From the NCBI RefSeq assembly GCF_026151205.1, contig NC_087083.1, forward strand, positions 12,832,944 to 12,896,943: a DNA stretch of 64,000 nt. Direction: 5' to 3'. The DNA comes from Bolinopsis microptera. Lineage: Eukaryota > Ctenophora > Tentaculata > Lobata > Bolinopsidae. Below are positions 14,901 to 23,769 of the stretch, piece by piece; positions within the stretch are counted from its first letter, which is position 1; every line of letters starts with the position of its first letter. A program made the position numbers and the translations under genes. Below the pieces are notes generated by a model. The model made no database searches, had not been told where the DNA came from, and saw only the letters and a list, made by a program, of their open reading frames with translations.

Positions 14901-17900
14901 TACCACATGTAAAAGAAGTATATCTGTATTTAAACACATAATAATATCTCATATGACTGGGGAGCAGGTGTGTTAGTGTGCGGTTACCACTTCACTAATA
15001 GAGAAGTGTAGTGACTGATATAATATATTATAGATGTGGTTTCTGGTGCGGAGTATTATTTGACACGTGATAGTAATGGACCAATCAGCTTCCACTATTT
15101 ACCGATCCAACCCTCTGTCACGTGCTGTTCACATAATATTACGTAATCAACCGAGGGGGAGGGGGGTTTCCAAATGATTTCGCTAGTGTCATTTTGACAC
15201 AATTGCTATGACGTGTAAAACTGATAACGGAGGGGGGAGGGGGGTTAAAAATAGTCCCAAAAGTGATTACGTAATATGTGAACGACCCCTAATATGTCTC
15301 TCCACCAAATTTGATATTCAGATCTCAATTTCTTGTAATTGGTGGTTAAAGCTGCTTTACCATGTAAAGTTTTTAATTTAAACTGCAACTGATTCAACGA
15401 ACCATTATTAAACTCACTTTTGAAGTTTTAAAATCGTTGTAAATGATTACTGGCAGCGATGTCTGATTAAGTTCATTAAAGCTGTTAACACTTGCAATTA
15501 TTGGATTCTGAAGAATACGAATACCCCTAATTGGGCCTGCTTGTGAACATTAAATATTTCTGGTATTTGACTGGTAGTTGGTACCACTAATTTTGATAAC
15601 CTCCCTGGGCACCATTTTACCATAGAATTGCTAAATAGAAAAGCATGGCTTTCAGTTCTGATATCCCCCTGCGGCCTAAGAATCCATAAGTTGATCACCT
15701 GTGCCGGTCACATGACTGATAGTGTATGCACGTGGGGTCGTGGGTATCTTACCAGAGACCTCCTCGCACTTGACGGTCACGTAAGGGTATCACGAGGGTG
15801 TCACGTGAGGGTGTCACGAGGAGGTCACGTGAGGGTATCACGAGGAGGTCACGTGAGGATATCACGAGGAGGTCACGTAAGGGTATCACGAGGAGGTCAC
15901 GTGAGGGTATCACGAGGAGGTCACGTGAGGGTATCACGAGGAGGTCACGTGAGGGTATCACGAGGAGGTCACGTAAGGGTATCACGAGGAGGTCACGTGT
16001 CGAGCAGGACTGTTCTGCTGATTGGGAATATTGCCTGATATCAGCTGATCCCCATGGTAAGGGCTGTTGAACACTCAAACATGGTAACTTTGAAACTATC
16101 ACACTAAACACTACATAACTGGTGTCTGGTAGTGAATTGATTAATTAACTTAACTTAAAATTGTGTCTCCATGCGAAGGTAATTCTGATTACTTAGATTC
16201 AACACTGCAGAGATATTAATTATTAAGTCTTTTTTGAGATCTACTATAACTGAAACTGGAGAGATTGCTAGTTATTTACAAGTCTCACAGTAAAAGGTGT
16301 TTGTTTGGGGACCGGTTTTTGGTACACCGGCCAATGTTTACAAAATCATATGATACATAACAATATAGTTGTATTTAATATACGTGAATATTAGAATAGA
16401 AATGAAATCTTAAATTTCTATTTATTCCCTGAAATTGTTACTAAGTTCAAAATAAATTTATATGATGAAGTCTACTATAAGAAGGTGGCCAGAATTAACA
16501 TAACGTTAACATGTCAGGCTCACAGCATCTACTTCACAAGATGTGTCCGTTATTGTATGTTAATTATGGGCCACCTTGTACTTTTAGAGAGTTTGTTTTG
16601 TTTTTATTTTGACTCCATGGTGTCACTTGTCGTGGTAAATGGAGAAGAAAATAAAGTTAATCATAAGAAATATTTTTCATTTTATCGAATTAGAAGGAAT
16701 TGAAAGGCAGGAATTGTTTGTATCTTCTGTGGTCACCGGTATTTGACCTACAATATGAGAACCCTAGAGAGGACCTACTCCCTGAATTTACACCAAACGT
16801 TCTATACCTTGCCTCTCAGTGGCCAGTGCATCAAACCCTACTTATAGCGACATCACCAAACTACCCACACGCCACAGCACGAGATAAAGATAACCAATTT
16901 GATGATTGAAAAGTTACCGCACTTACACACATTATCGGGGCGATATACCAGCGACCTGCTTACAAATAATACAGGTCCGGTCCACCATCTACATATTTGT
17001 AATTCCTTATAAGGGATGATTGACCGTATATATTAGTTCGTTCATTATATATTATGTTGGGTGTCAATATGAATATATTATATGTTACACGAGTGTACAC
17101 ATCATCGTTGAGTTGTTGAAAGGGTGTTTGCAGGTACGGATTAGTTGAGAGTATAACGGTATTCTGAATTCATTATAGACATTTTGAGTGTCTGGGGAGA
17201 TTGGTTTGGTGTTAGATTTTAGATCCATGTTTCTTCATGCTTAACATTTCTTGGTAAGTGTTGGTGTGAGTTGAACGTATTTTAAACAAGTCTGAATAAA
17301 TTACGAGGATATGTAGTAGGTATGCATATGTGAATATTGTGTATTGGGAATAGTATGACGTCAAGAAATGTGAGTCACGTTTTGTCACTATCTTCAGTAT
17401 TTCATCATCAAAATTGCTACTCAACTACTGAAGAAGGTTTTATGAAACCACATATTTCAACAGACCACTTCGTGGCAGATTACGTCACAAAGAATGTATA
17501 GATATAGCGGGGGCGGCGGGGCACGTACTTAATACTTACATCATGTCTCTATCTTGTATTGATATTTATCTTGTATAAATAATTAGTTGTTGCTTGTTTC
17601 CTCAGAAAACTGCTCAACTGACAAGCATTATAAGCATTATATTTCAAACAAGTGAAACATTTGGAATAGATCGGATTTAAACTCAAATAAATGTCCACCA
17701 AGTTGTGTTTTCCTCATTTGAATCTAAAACACCAACCCCCCTAATTTCTCTCATGTTTTATCATAAAAATGTACCAATCAAACGATGTATCATGTAAGCA
17801 ATCAACCAATAACTGCACAACAATCACAACCAGTTAATTAATTACAACAAATAATTAATTAATTAATTATTTCTCAGGATACGGGTGTTTTATTCCTGTC

Positions 17901-19953
17901 ATCTGCGCTTGAGGAGCAGGCGTCAGGGTTACAGTTGATAACGGTGTGGAGTAACCAGATAACAGCAAATAGCATGTCCGCTCTCGGTAGAGCTCTGGTA
18001 TGTGTTCTAATTGGTTAATTGATAGTTAATTGATAGTTAATTTGCGTTTTAAGTTACTAAGTTAGCTTAACTTTGAGATCTTAAGAAGTTAGTTCAAACT
18101 CAAATAATACAATCTAAAACAACTCAAACGATAGCTCTCGATTTTCATAACCTAAAAAAGTTTAAGCCAACTCACACAGTGCTGTCCTTAAAAAGCTTAC
18201 ACAATTTTTTACATTTATATAAAAAATCTAACAGCCATATAATAATAATATAATAAAAAATCTAACAGCCATATTATAACAAAGTTACAACTACAGGCGT
18301 TCCACACCACACTGGAAGGAGTAAACTTGGGATCTAACGCTCTGGGTAACAAAGGAGTGGAATGTCTAAAAGAGGGCCTCCTCTCCAGTAGGTCCATCGC
18401 GCGGCTCGTCATGGCAAGTTGTAATATCACCAACGAGGGTGCTGTGGTAATGGCAGAGATTGTTGGGGATCATACCACTCTTATACACTTGGATCTAAGG
18501 GAGAATAACATCAGGTATATTATAGTTGTAGTGTGTTTGAAATCATTCGTTTATTTAAGTTTTATCTGTTATTTTATTGAACTGATCACACTGGTTATAA
18601 CTCGCAATGTAAGAGAGAGTATGTGCTGACCTTTATTTACTGATAAAGTGATACATAAATTTGAACTTAATTTATTCATTTAATTTATTTCCTCCCCTCA
18701 GTTTGGCTGGAGTAATGGCGCTAAAGTGCGCATACGCAATAAACCACAAGCTCCTCCGATTACACCTTGACGTCATGAAACGCTCCAATAATGACGATCT
18801 TATGCAGGAACTCCTCGCAGAAATCGAAGCGTTTTCTGTCCGCAATCTAGAAGCCCACAAAAACGCAGATCAATGTCCACTTTCACCGGAGGGTGATGAT
18901 ATCGAGGGTGAATCTGCGATAAGTCGCTCAGAACAGGAGCAGGCAGACTATGAACTTGCAATGAAGCTCCAAAAAGAGGAGCGAGAGAAATGTAATAATA
19001 ATAACCACAGCTCTAACAGTGTTACCAAACCTGAGGAGCGTCGTGCCCTGCCTATCATATCACCTCCTATGGCGCCTCCGCCTGACCCTACTAAAACATT
19101 TGGCTTCTTCTCAGGACATTACATTAAATTAAAACAGCGATGGGATGAGAGCATTGGAGTTTACATTAACAAAGGTGATATATCTCTGGCAGCATCGCCG
19201 GGTAACACTGAATCGTATAGCACCCAGCACAGCAACGAGGAAGAGGACGACCAGTTTGTGGACGCGGTCGAGGAACAATCCGCTAGATCCTCCATTTCTT
19301 CTCTTGACAGTCCCACCTCTCCTACTTCCCCTGAATTTGATAGTCCTCCTGATACAGTTGATTTGTTATACGATGATAGCCCGCTCTCCGGCACCAGCCC
19401 TCCTCCACTAGGAAGTCCACTTCCTGGTGGCATATCCTTCTTTGATAGCCCACTCTCGGATATTACCTCCACAGAAAGCTCACAATCTGATCCTTTAATA
19501 CCCGAAAACAGTCTGAACAGTAAAGATTATCTTAATCATCACGTAGCTTTGAAGCGTAATACTGTTAGCCACTCTCGTTACGGGTACAGCGATAGTTTAT
19601 CCAATACTTCTTCTGAGTGTACAAATAACACTTCTGAGTGTTCAAATAACGCTTCTGAGTGTACGAATAACACTTCTGAGTGTACGAATAACACTTCTGA
19701 GTGTACGAATAACACTTCGTCCGAGTACACAAACAGTTCGTCTGAGTACACAAACAGTTCGTCTGAGTACACTAACAGTTCTCCCGCTAACACCTCTACA
19801 GCTGACGTGACACCCGACTACACCCCGTCACCAACAGAGTGCAGTAGCGATGTAACCAGTGCGGACGACCGCGCCATTTCCTCTACAGATTGCAGTAGCG
19901 ACACCGCCAGCGAGGTTAACGATATCCCACCAGTTTATTACACCGGTCATTGA
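877..19953 (+). CDS. PPP1R37: PPP1R37-like leucine-rich-repeat regulator of protein phosphatase 1 (middle exons not found)
   Basis: Predicted PP1-binding LRR protein. Exons in phase: 877-995, 1672-1831, 2260-2397, 4183-4283, 7670-7789, then 17878-17997, 18297-18514 and 18702-19953. The first possible ATG is at 918; the reading frame is open upstream of it to the exon edge, so the true start is uncertain. The N-terminus is acidic. Exon 2 carries GILK and RNVTF, matching SILK and RVxF docking motifs. Exons 3-5 (DEEYANVLDSYKQLC, LKLDTIDLKG, FEMIEYYEP) follow the order of vertebrate PPP1R37. Exons from 17878 carry the last LRRs (VWSNQITANSM, LDLRENNI). The C-terminal exon adds about 350 residues of Ser/Thr/Pro-rich, probably disordered tail ending PPVYYTGH. 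The family has roughly 100 LRR residues between exon 5 and the exon at 17878; these were not found and may lie in the corrupted zone at 8.4-11.5 kb. Family assignment is firm; the model is incomplete. Confidence 0.85.
1723..1779 (+). other. Tandem PP1-docking motifs (SILK-like then RVxF-like) in the PPP1R37-like gene
   Basis: GILK is encoded at 1723-1734 and RNVTF at 1765-1779, with ten residues between. [GS]IL[KR] upstream of [RK]x(0,1)[VI]x[FW] is the known order of SILK and RVxF docking motifs in PP1 regulators. The motifs are read directly; PP1 binding is inferred. Confidence 0.65.
2730..4109. mobile_element. Long foldback element bounded by TTAA and poly-G/poly-C ends
   Basis: Two arms of about 690 bp (2730-3418 and 3442-4109) are near-perfect inverted repeats around a 23-nt spacer at 3419-3441. 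The left end starts with a run of about 30 G, the right end finishes with about 10 C. TTAA lies directly outside both ends (2726-2729 and 4110-4113), as expected for a TTAA target-site duplication of piggyBac-like elements. No transposase is encoded, so this is a non-autonomous foldback/MITE. The difference in run length may be slippage or sequencing error. It lies in an intron of the PPP1R37-like gene. Confidence 0.85.
4369..4450 (+). repeat. Diverged fragment of the 6.2-6.9 kb foldback arm
   Basis: The segment running from agcgctgaactttgacc through ttcggctag to ggaccaaaa follows the same word order as 6750-6825 in the second foldback, with many substitutions. It looks like an older copy of the same family in the same intron. 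Confidence 0.6.
4601..4680 (+). repeat. Two-copy 40-bp tandem duplication
   Basis: Positions 4601-4640 and 4641-4680 are the same 40-bp unit (starting aaccaatgaaaacccgcg), differing by about one base at the end. It lies in an intron and no function is visible. Confidence 0.9.
6180..6910. mobile_element. Second G-rich foldback element
   Basis: Arms of about 350 bp (from 6180 to about 6531, and from about 6557 to 6910) are inverted repeats around a short spacer that contains gtggacttgatttttagagg. The left end begins with G-rich sequence directly after TTAA (6176-6179); the right end is C-rich but no TTAA follows it. The architecture matches the element at 2730-4109, but the sequence differs. 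No ORF. Confidence 0.75.
7918..8380 (+). repeat. 21-bp pyrimidine-rich minisatellite
   Basis: About twenty tandem copies of a 21-bp unit of the form agtttcactttctctttt plus aac, with shorter 12-bp variants at both ends. The unit length is a multiple of three, so open frames cross it on both strands; these are repeat artefacts. It lies in the large intron after the exon at 7670-7789. Confidence 0.95.
8440..11450. other. Probable low-quality or corrupted assembly segment
   Basis: Between two tandem arrays (ending about 8380 and starting about 11600) the texture changes. Runs of 3-10 identical bases of all four kinds follow one another (for example 10360-10680, 10880-11030, 11140-11240), unlike the flanking AT-rich DNA. 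There is no convincing gene, and ORFs here read as Lys/Phe/Gly/Pro homopolymers. This is the pattern of low-quality reads bridging a repeat gap. The missing LRR exons of the PPP1R37-like gene may be hidden here. Confidence 0.6.
11600..11970 (+). repeat. CT microsatellite with interspersed cagtcaaaagttccc units
   Basis: Long (CT)n runs are broken by repeated cagtcaaaagttccc words between 11578 and 11965, suggesting a compound minisatellite later invaded by CT expansion. The ORF across it is a repeat artefact. Confidence 0.9.
11971..14420. other. Intronic sequence without recognised genes
   Basis: It holds a short tandem repeat (gtggtgactggtgca, about 12303-12358), an opposed G-run and C-run at 13378-13431, and an AT-rich atactacta-type simple repeat at about 13610-13830. 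No LRR-like exon could be found, although the gene model needs one between 7789 and 17878. Confidence 0.5.
13378..13431. repeat. Opposed poly-G and poly-C runs
   Basis: A run of about 17 G and a run of about 14 C are separated by roughly 25 nt, so a single strand could fold into a G:C hairpin. The foldbacks elsewhere in this window also end in such runs. This may be the remnant of a small element. Confidence 0.6.
14421..14524 (+). repeat. (TTACCTC)n heptamer array
   Basis: About fourteen tandem copies of a 7-bp unit with one variant copy (taaccgc, about 14481-14487). The reverse complement reads GAGGTAAG, which resembles a 5' splice site in every unit. It is an internal simple repeat, not a telomere. 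Confidence 0.95.
14785..14892 (+). repeat. Palindromic tatacagtg repeat tract
   Basis: Repeated tatacagtg/cactgtata-like words make a cluster of short inverted repeats over about 110 bp. The small ORF through it (Tyr-Thr-Val repeats) is an artefact. Confidence 0.8.
15126..15290. mobile_element. MITE of the TTACGTAA family (copy 1)
   Basis: The right end reads gattacgtaatatgtgaacg followed by acccct; the left end carries the imperfect inverse, beginning gttcacataatattacgt. The interior has G-rich tracts near each end and a gtcattttgacac palindrome in the middle. It shares ends and interior words with 21749-21909 and 57103-57235. Non-coding. Confidence 0.8.
15775..16000 (+). repeat. 24-bp minisatellite with CACGTG in most units
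   Basis: Nine to ten copies of a 24-bp unit built from gtcacgtgagggtatcac plus gaggag. Because 24 is divisible by three, several frames stay open on both strands (HVRVSRGG-type repeats). CACGTG is an E-box core, but no regulatory role can be shown. Confidence 0.95.
16040..17877. other. Intronic sequence without recognised genes
   Basis: AT-rich. Short ORFs at 16485-16703 and 16700-16909 show no LRR pattern or other recognisable domain and lack convincing splice context. It ends at the ttctcag acceptor of the exon at 17878. Confidence 0.5.
19606..19790 (+). repeat. Coding minisatellite in the PPP1R37-like C-terminal tail
   Basis: The last exon contains 21-bp tandem repeats encoding SECTNNT-type heptapeptides (about six copies), followed by SEYTNSS variants (about three). 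Ser, Thr and Asn dominate, so each unit offers phosphorylatable or glycosylatable residues in a disordered tail. The frame is kept throughout. Confidence 0.95.
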
Positions 19954-20115
19954 TTAAACGGGTATAAAATCGGGTTAGAAATATTGTGATGTGTCGAAGT
20001 GATTTTTCATTAAATGGGATGTGACGTCATGTGAGGTCATCACGTGATGTCACGTGGTGTGACGGGATGGCTGGCAGGGTTCCAGGAATCATAATGTAAT
20101 GTTTTGTGGTGAAAT

Positions 20116-20121
20116 AATAAA
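20116..20121 (+). terminator. Polyadenylation signal AATAAA of the PPP1R37-like gene
   Basis: A canonical hexamer about 163 nt after the stop codon, followed by GT-rich sequence (tgtgtgtacgtgtgtgg) as expected downstream of a cleavage site. Confidence 0.7.
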
Positions 20122-20890
20122 CTGTGTGTACGTGTGTGGTTAAAGTTTGAATCACTGATTTTTGTGGTACAGTTTTAAGGAATGCTCGAATACTCAGGAA
20201 TGCACGACATGTAATTCGTAACGTGAAGATTTTCTATTTGTTTCTAACGACATTAAAGCTAAATATTAGGCCGTTTCAGGAGAGAGTACATGTTTCAAAA
20301 GGGGCTCTTAAATTATTTAAAATTTCTAAAAATTGCCAAATTTGTTCATAATATTATATATATGATATATACATACAACGAAGTAAGAGCTAGATTTCAT
20401 AAATCACAAAATTTGAAAGGTATCTGTATTAAAAGATTAAAGAACGACAACGCAGGACGTTGTTTTCAGTTATATAATGATATGCGAATATATGATGATA
20501 TGCGAATGTTTAATTTTGATTTTTATGATTGCATATTTTGCATATTTCACTAATAGTGGCTACGTGACAATAATAAAGACCTGTATAATGATGTTTATGT
20601 TTATGTATTACTAATGACGGTATCGTTCCGTTATTCATGATTGAGGTTCAGGAATTTTAGTCTATTTTATTTTGTTCTCGCTTTTTTTTCACGTTTTTAG
20701 ATCTTCTAGTGTGCCCATTGAAAGCTTTTTTCCTCCCTAGAAAAATCTTCTGCTTGTATAAGTACTGCTTGATCAACTAAAGCAAATCAATACTTATCAA
20801 CGCAACATAACTTTCCTAGGACAACAATTTTAGAGGCATTACTGTAAATTTATAAGGGTTTCGGTAAAGGTGTTTTATCAAGACTCAAGA

Positions 20891-20914
20891 GACTGGGAAA
20901 TTAATTTCCCAGTC
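20891..20914. repeat. 24-bp perfect palindrome
   Basis: The sequence gactgggaaatt is followed directly by its reverse complement. It could form a cruciform or a terminator-like hairpin. It lies about 110 bp from the larger hairpin at 21026-21110. Confidence 0.9.
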
Positions 20915-21025
20915 CCAAATTCAAGTCTTATTGTAGTTAAGTAAGTCACGGAATCTTGCCAACAGTCCAAGAGTTGGACTTTCCGTTCCATTTGATCCGC
21001 GGGAAAATATTCGACGAAAGTATAT

Positions 21026-21110
21026 TTTATTTTTAATTGTAGTTGACGAAGTGAGAGTCTCCACACACTGAGTGGAGACTCTCACTTCGTCAACTACAAT
21101 TAAAAATAAA
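21026..21110. repeat. Perfect 39-bp inverted repeat with 7-nt loop
   Basis: Arms 21026-21064 and 21072-21110 are exact reverse complements separated by acactga. A transcript would fold into a 39-bp hairpin, in the size range of a microRNA precursor, but a small palindromic transposon is equally possible. Exact arms imply recent origin or selection. Confidence 0.9.
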
Positions 21111-21748
21111 TGATTGACCCACTCATAAGAGCACAAAAAGATTACCAGAAAGTAGATTTTCCTCAAAATTGTAATATACAATTTTCCTCAAAGTTTGCAG
21201 ATAATAAAATGGTTGTGAGGTGTAAGGGACATACTGTGTAATTTTTGATGAAATCTTATGTGCGAAATTTGATATATCACTTCAAACACAAGAAACTATC
21301 TCAAATTTGCCACATTCATCCAGAATTTCACAGTGTGTCCCTCCCATACTCATCTTACTATCTGGAAAGTTTGAATCATTTCATTTTTGTTTTGCAGAAA
21401 AAATAATTGTAAGTTTTTGCTCAAAACACTTCATTTTTGACCCTTAACTTGGGACAGATTGGTGAAAAGTCCTCCTGTGGTCCAAAATAATATTTGGTTT
21501 GCGTAATCCGCGGTACATTTGTAACGAGGAAAATACCACTCTTTTTGCGCACCGTTATGTATTATCCACGCGCGCGCGCAGCCTACTATATAGCCGGCCT
21601 AGCGCTAGTAGGCTAGCACGGCCCCTCACAGATCAGCTGTGACCAGAACTAGAAGGACAATAATTGAAACAAGAAAGGGATCGTCATCGTACGTGAGCCA
21701 AGTTTTGTCAAAATAAGACCTCCACCGTTAGCTTCGAGCGACCCTTAA

Positions 21749-21909
21749 GGGTCGTTCACATATTACGTAATCATTTTTTGGAACATTATTACCCCCCCCC
21801 CCCCCCCTCTGTAATCAGTTTTACACATAGCTATTGTGTCAAAATTACACTAGCGTAATCATTCGGAACCCCCCCCCCCCCCTCAGCTGATTACGTAATA
21901 TGTGAACGA
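21749..21909. mobile_element. MITE of the TTACGTAA family (copy 2)
   Basis: Begins gggtcgttcacatattacg and ends with the inverse, ttacgtaatatgtgaacga. Long C-runs occur near both ends (about 21791-21807 and 21869-21882), and a gctattgtgtcaaaattac segment matches the interior of copy 1. TTAA precedes the left end (21745-21748). Non-coding. Confidence 0.85.
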
Positions 21910-21947
21910 TATGTAATATTATCCATGTTACGTATTTATTTAAGCAC

Positions 21948-22560
21948 ATGACAATTATTGTGACTGCGATCTCCTCTCATACCTATACAAACATTTGCAG
22001 GAACACGGAGACTCTATCGGAGCACTCAAAATGGATCGCAGACGGCACTTTCTATGTATCACCGAAGATCTTTCCTCAGTCTTACACCATCCAATCAGTT
22101 GTAGACAACAAATGTGTTCCTTTGGTTTATATTTTAAGTGGTGACAAGAAAGGGGACACTTATGAATTTGTTTTAGATGTTATTAAGCACTATTTTGACC
22201 AGCATTGTCCTGTAGACACTGGTACTATTTTAATAGATTTTGAGAAAGCAGTGATGAATGCTTTTTTGAAGAGTTTGCCAGGGTGGGATGTTAGCAATTG
22301 CTTCTTCCACCTCTGTCAAGCTTCGTCCACCTCTGTCAAGCTGTTCAAAAGAACATCCAGAAAAATTTTAAGAAGATTTATTTTGCAGATAAACTGTTTA
22401 CCAGAGAATTGTTGTGTTTCTTGCTTTCGTTCCAGTGGCTGATGTTGAGGAAGTATTCTATGAAATAACGTACTATATACAGACAAACTTTCCTAAGCTA
22501 ATGTCTATAGTTAATTATTTCGAGAAGACTTACCTTGGGTATTCAGTATTCAGTATTCAA
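21948..22560 (+). pseudogene. Decayed MULE-type transposase fragment
   Basis: The reading frame to 22442 carries a Mutator-like transposase core: WIADGTFYVSPKIF, then ILSGDKKGDTYEFVL, then TILIDFEKAVMNAF and CFFHLCQ. D of ADGTF, D of IDFEKA and H of FFHLCQ are typical of the MULE DDE domain. A tandem duplication of about 18-20 bp at about 22303-22341 (cacctctgtcaagct occurs twice) shifts the frame. A further shift near 22430 puts homologous sequence (ADVEEVFYEI, NYFEKTYLGYS) in another frame until about 22555. No N-terminal zinc finger or terminal inverted repeats were found, so it is inactive. Confidence 0.8.
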
Positions 22561-23008
22561 TAAATTTGATTAATTATCCTACGAAAAATGTGTATTGACT
22601 TGTTAATTTAAATCAAAAGTAAGGGGTAAAACTGGGCTAGATGTAGAGTAGAGTTCACATGTTCTGTTAATCGTAGTTGGTGGATCACATCACTAATTAT
22701 ACGTCACATCACTAATTATACGTCATATGATCTGACCCCTAATAATAGAGGGGGCCTGGACGTCGTGCAGCCGAGGGGCCTGGAAGTCGTGCAGCCATAA
22801 AAATAAGGGGCCACCTACTTAGGCCGGGTCCGGCATATAAAAATATAAAGGGGGGGGGGGGGGGGGTATTTTGTAATTCAGGAAGGGGTGGTTTTGACGT
22901 GCAGAAATTCATTTACAATTTAATAGTAAAGCGAAAATTGGAAAATTGGCAATTGCAACAATATTAAAAACTGATACAAATATATAGTATATTAATAGTA
23001 TACACTAC
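22561..23008. other. Intergenic DNA with G-run
   Basis: No gene. It holds a two-copy tandem acatcactaattatacgtc (about 22686-22725), a two-copy gcctgga/cgtcgtgcagcc direct repeat (about 22750-22797) and a run of about 17 G at 22850-22866. Confidence 0.6.
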
Positions 23009-23096
23009 TTACTGGGCGGCGCTCAGCCTGTCATTCCGCCGAATCTCTATTCGGCGAATATGTTAATGAACATGATAGCCTGAGGTCCCCAGGTAA
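23009..23096 (-). repeat. Dispersed 75-90 bp structured repeat (copy A)
   Basis: Read on the - strand it contains cctggggacctcaggctat, a gap, a cgccgaat/attcggcg hairpin, and finally ggaatgacaggctgagcgcc before gcccagtaag. The same block occurs at 30265-30338, 30532-30584 and 59326-59404. A small non-autonomous element is likely. Confidence 0.75.
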
Positions 23097-23769
23097 ATAC
23101 ACTACCTGCATTTTTTATACCAAAGAATCTAATAAATTGTTTTCATTTGTATAATTAAAAGCTGCTGGAAAATCCGGACGTCCGGGACCGGAGGAGGCCG
23201 GAGGGTGTTTTGGAAATTCGGACTATAATAGGTGCTCACTTAGTTAACTAAATACTCAATGTAAGTAGCAAACCAAATAGCAGCGCATTGCAATACAACT
23301 ATTTACCACTGCATGGCAGAACACCTAAAAATGCTTTCTCGGCTCGTCTAGCAGACAGGAAGAGTGACATAACAACTCAACGTCTACTAGTAGTAGTACT
23401 AATCACATTACGATTACGTGAAATAATATACTAAACCAATTCCTTTGAAAAATCATGTCACTGCACTTATTATTTTTGCGTTTGACATGGCGGCAATGTT
23501 TGGCTGCAATGCAGTCTCTTCTGAAATTTGCTTACCTACAAATTTTTGATTGATTCGGAATTTGTCATGATCGAGTATACGTTGATATTTGGACGATCAA
23601 AATCAAACGGCAATAAATGTGATATTAGCCGAAAAAAATATGGGATCAATTTGGTTTCAATTCATTTCAAATTTAAGCTATAACTTGATTAGGATATTCT
23701 TTCGGATTGAGTATAACGAATAGAAACTTAATTAATTCGGCAGCAATTATGTAAGAACCTATTGAACCT
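23097..23769. other. Intergenic DNA, nothing recognised
   Basis: AT-rich with no supported ORF. A CpG-rich patch (about 23168-23220) contains repeated ccgga words. The region ends at the tail of the LINE element. Confidence 0.5.

Larger units (their letters stand above)
20122..21748. other. Intergenic DNA with two perfect hairpins
   Basis: No gene is supported. It holds a 24-bp perfect palindrome (20891-20914), a 39-bp inverted repeat (21026-21110), and a short alternating GC run and CpG-containing segment at about 21570-21640. An 87-codon AT-rich ORF at 20290-20553 has no recognisable domain. Confidence 0.5.

Noticed and set aside
15628-16111. Three overlapping ORFs with HVRVSRGG-type repeats
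   Set aside because: 24-bp minisatellite in the divisible-by-three class, without splice context or family match.
16485-16909. Candidate missing LRR exons of PPP1R37
   Set aside because: The translation lacks the LxxLxLxxN pattern and does not continue either flanking exon.
20290-20553. 87-codon ORF after the PPP1R37-like gene
   Set aside because: AT-rich, no recognisable domain, and no splice or promoter context.
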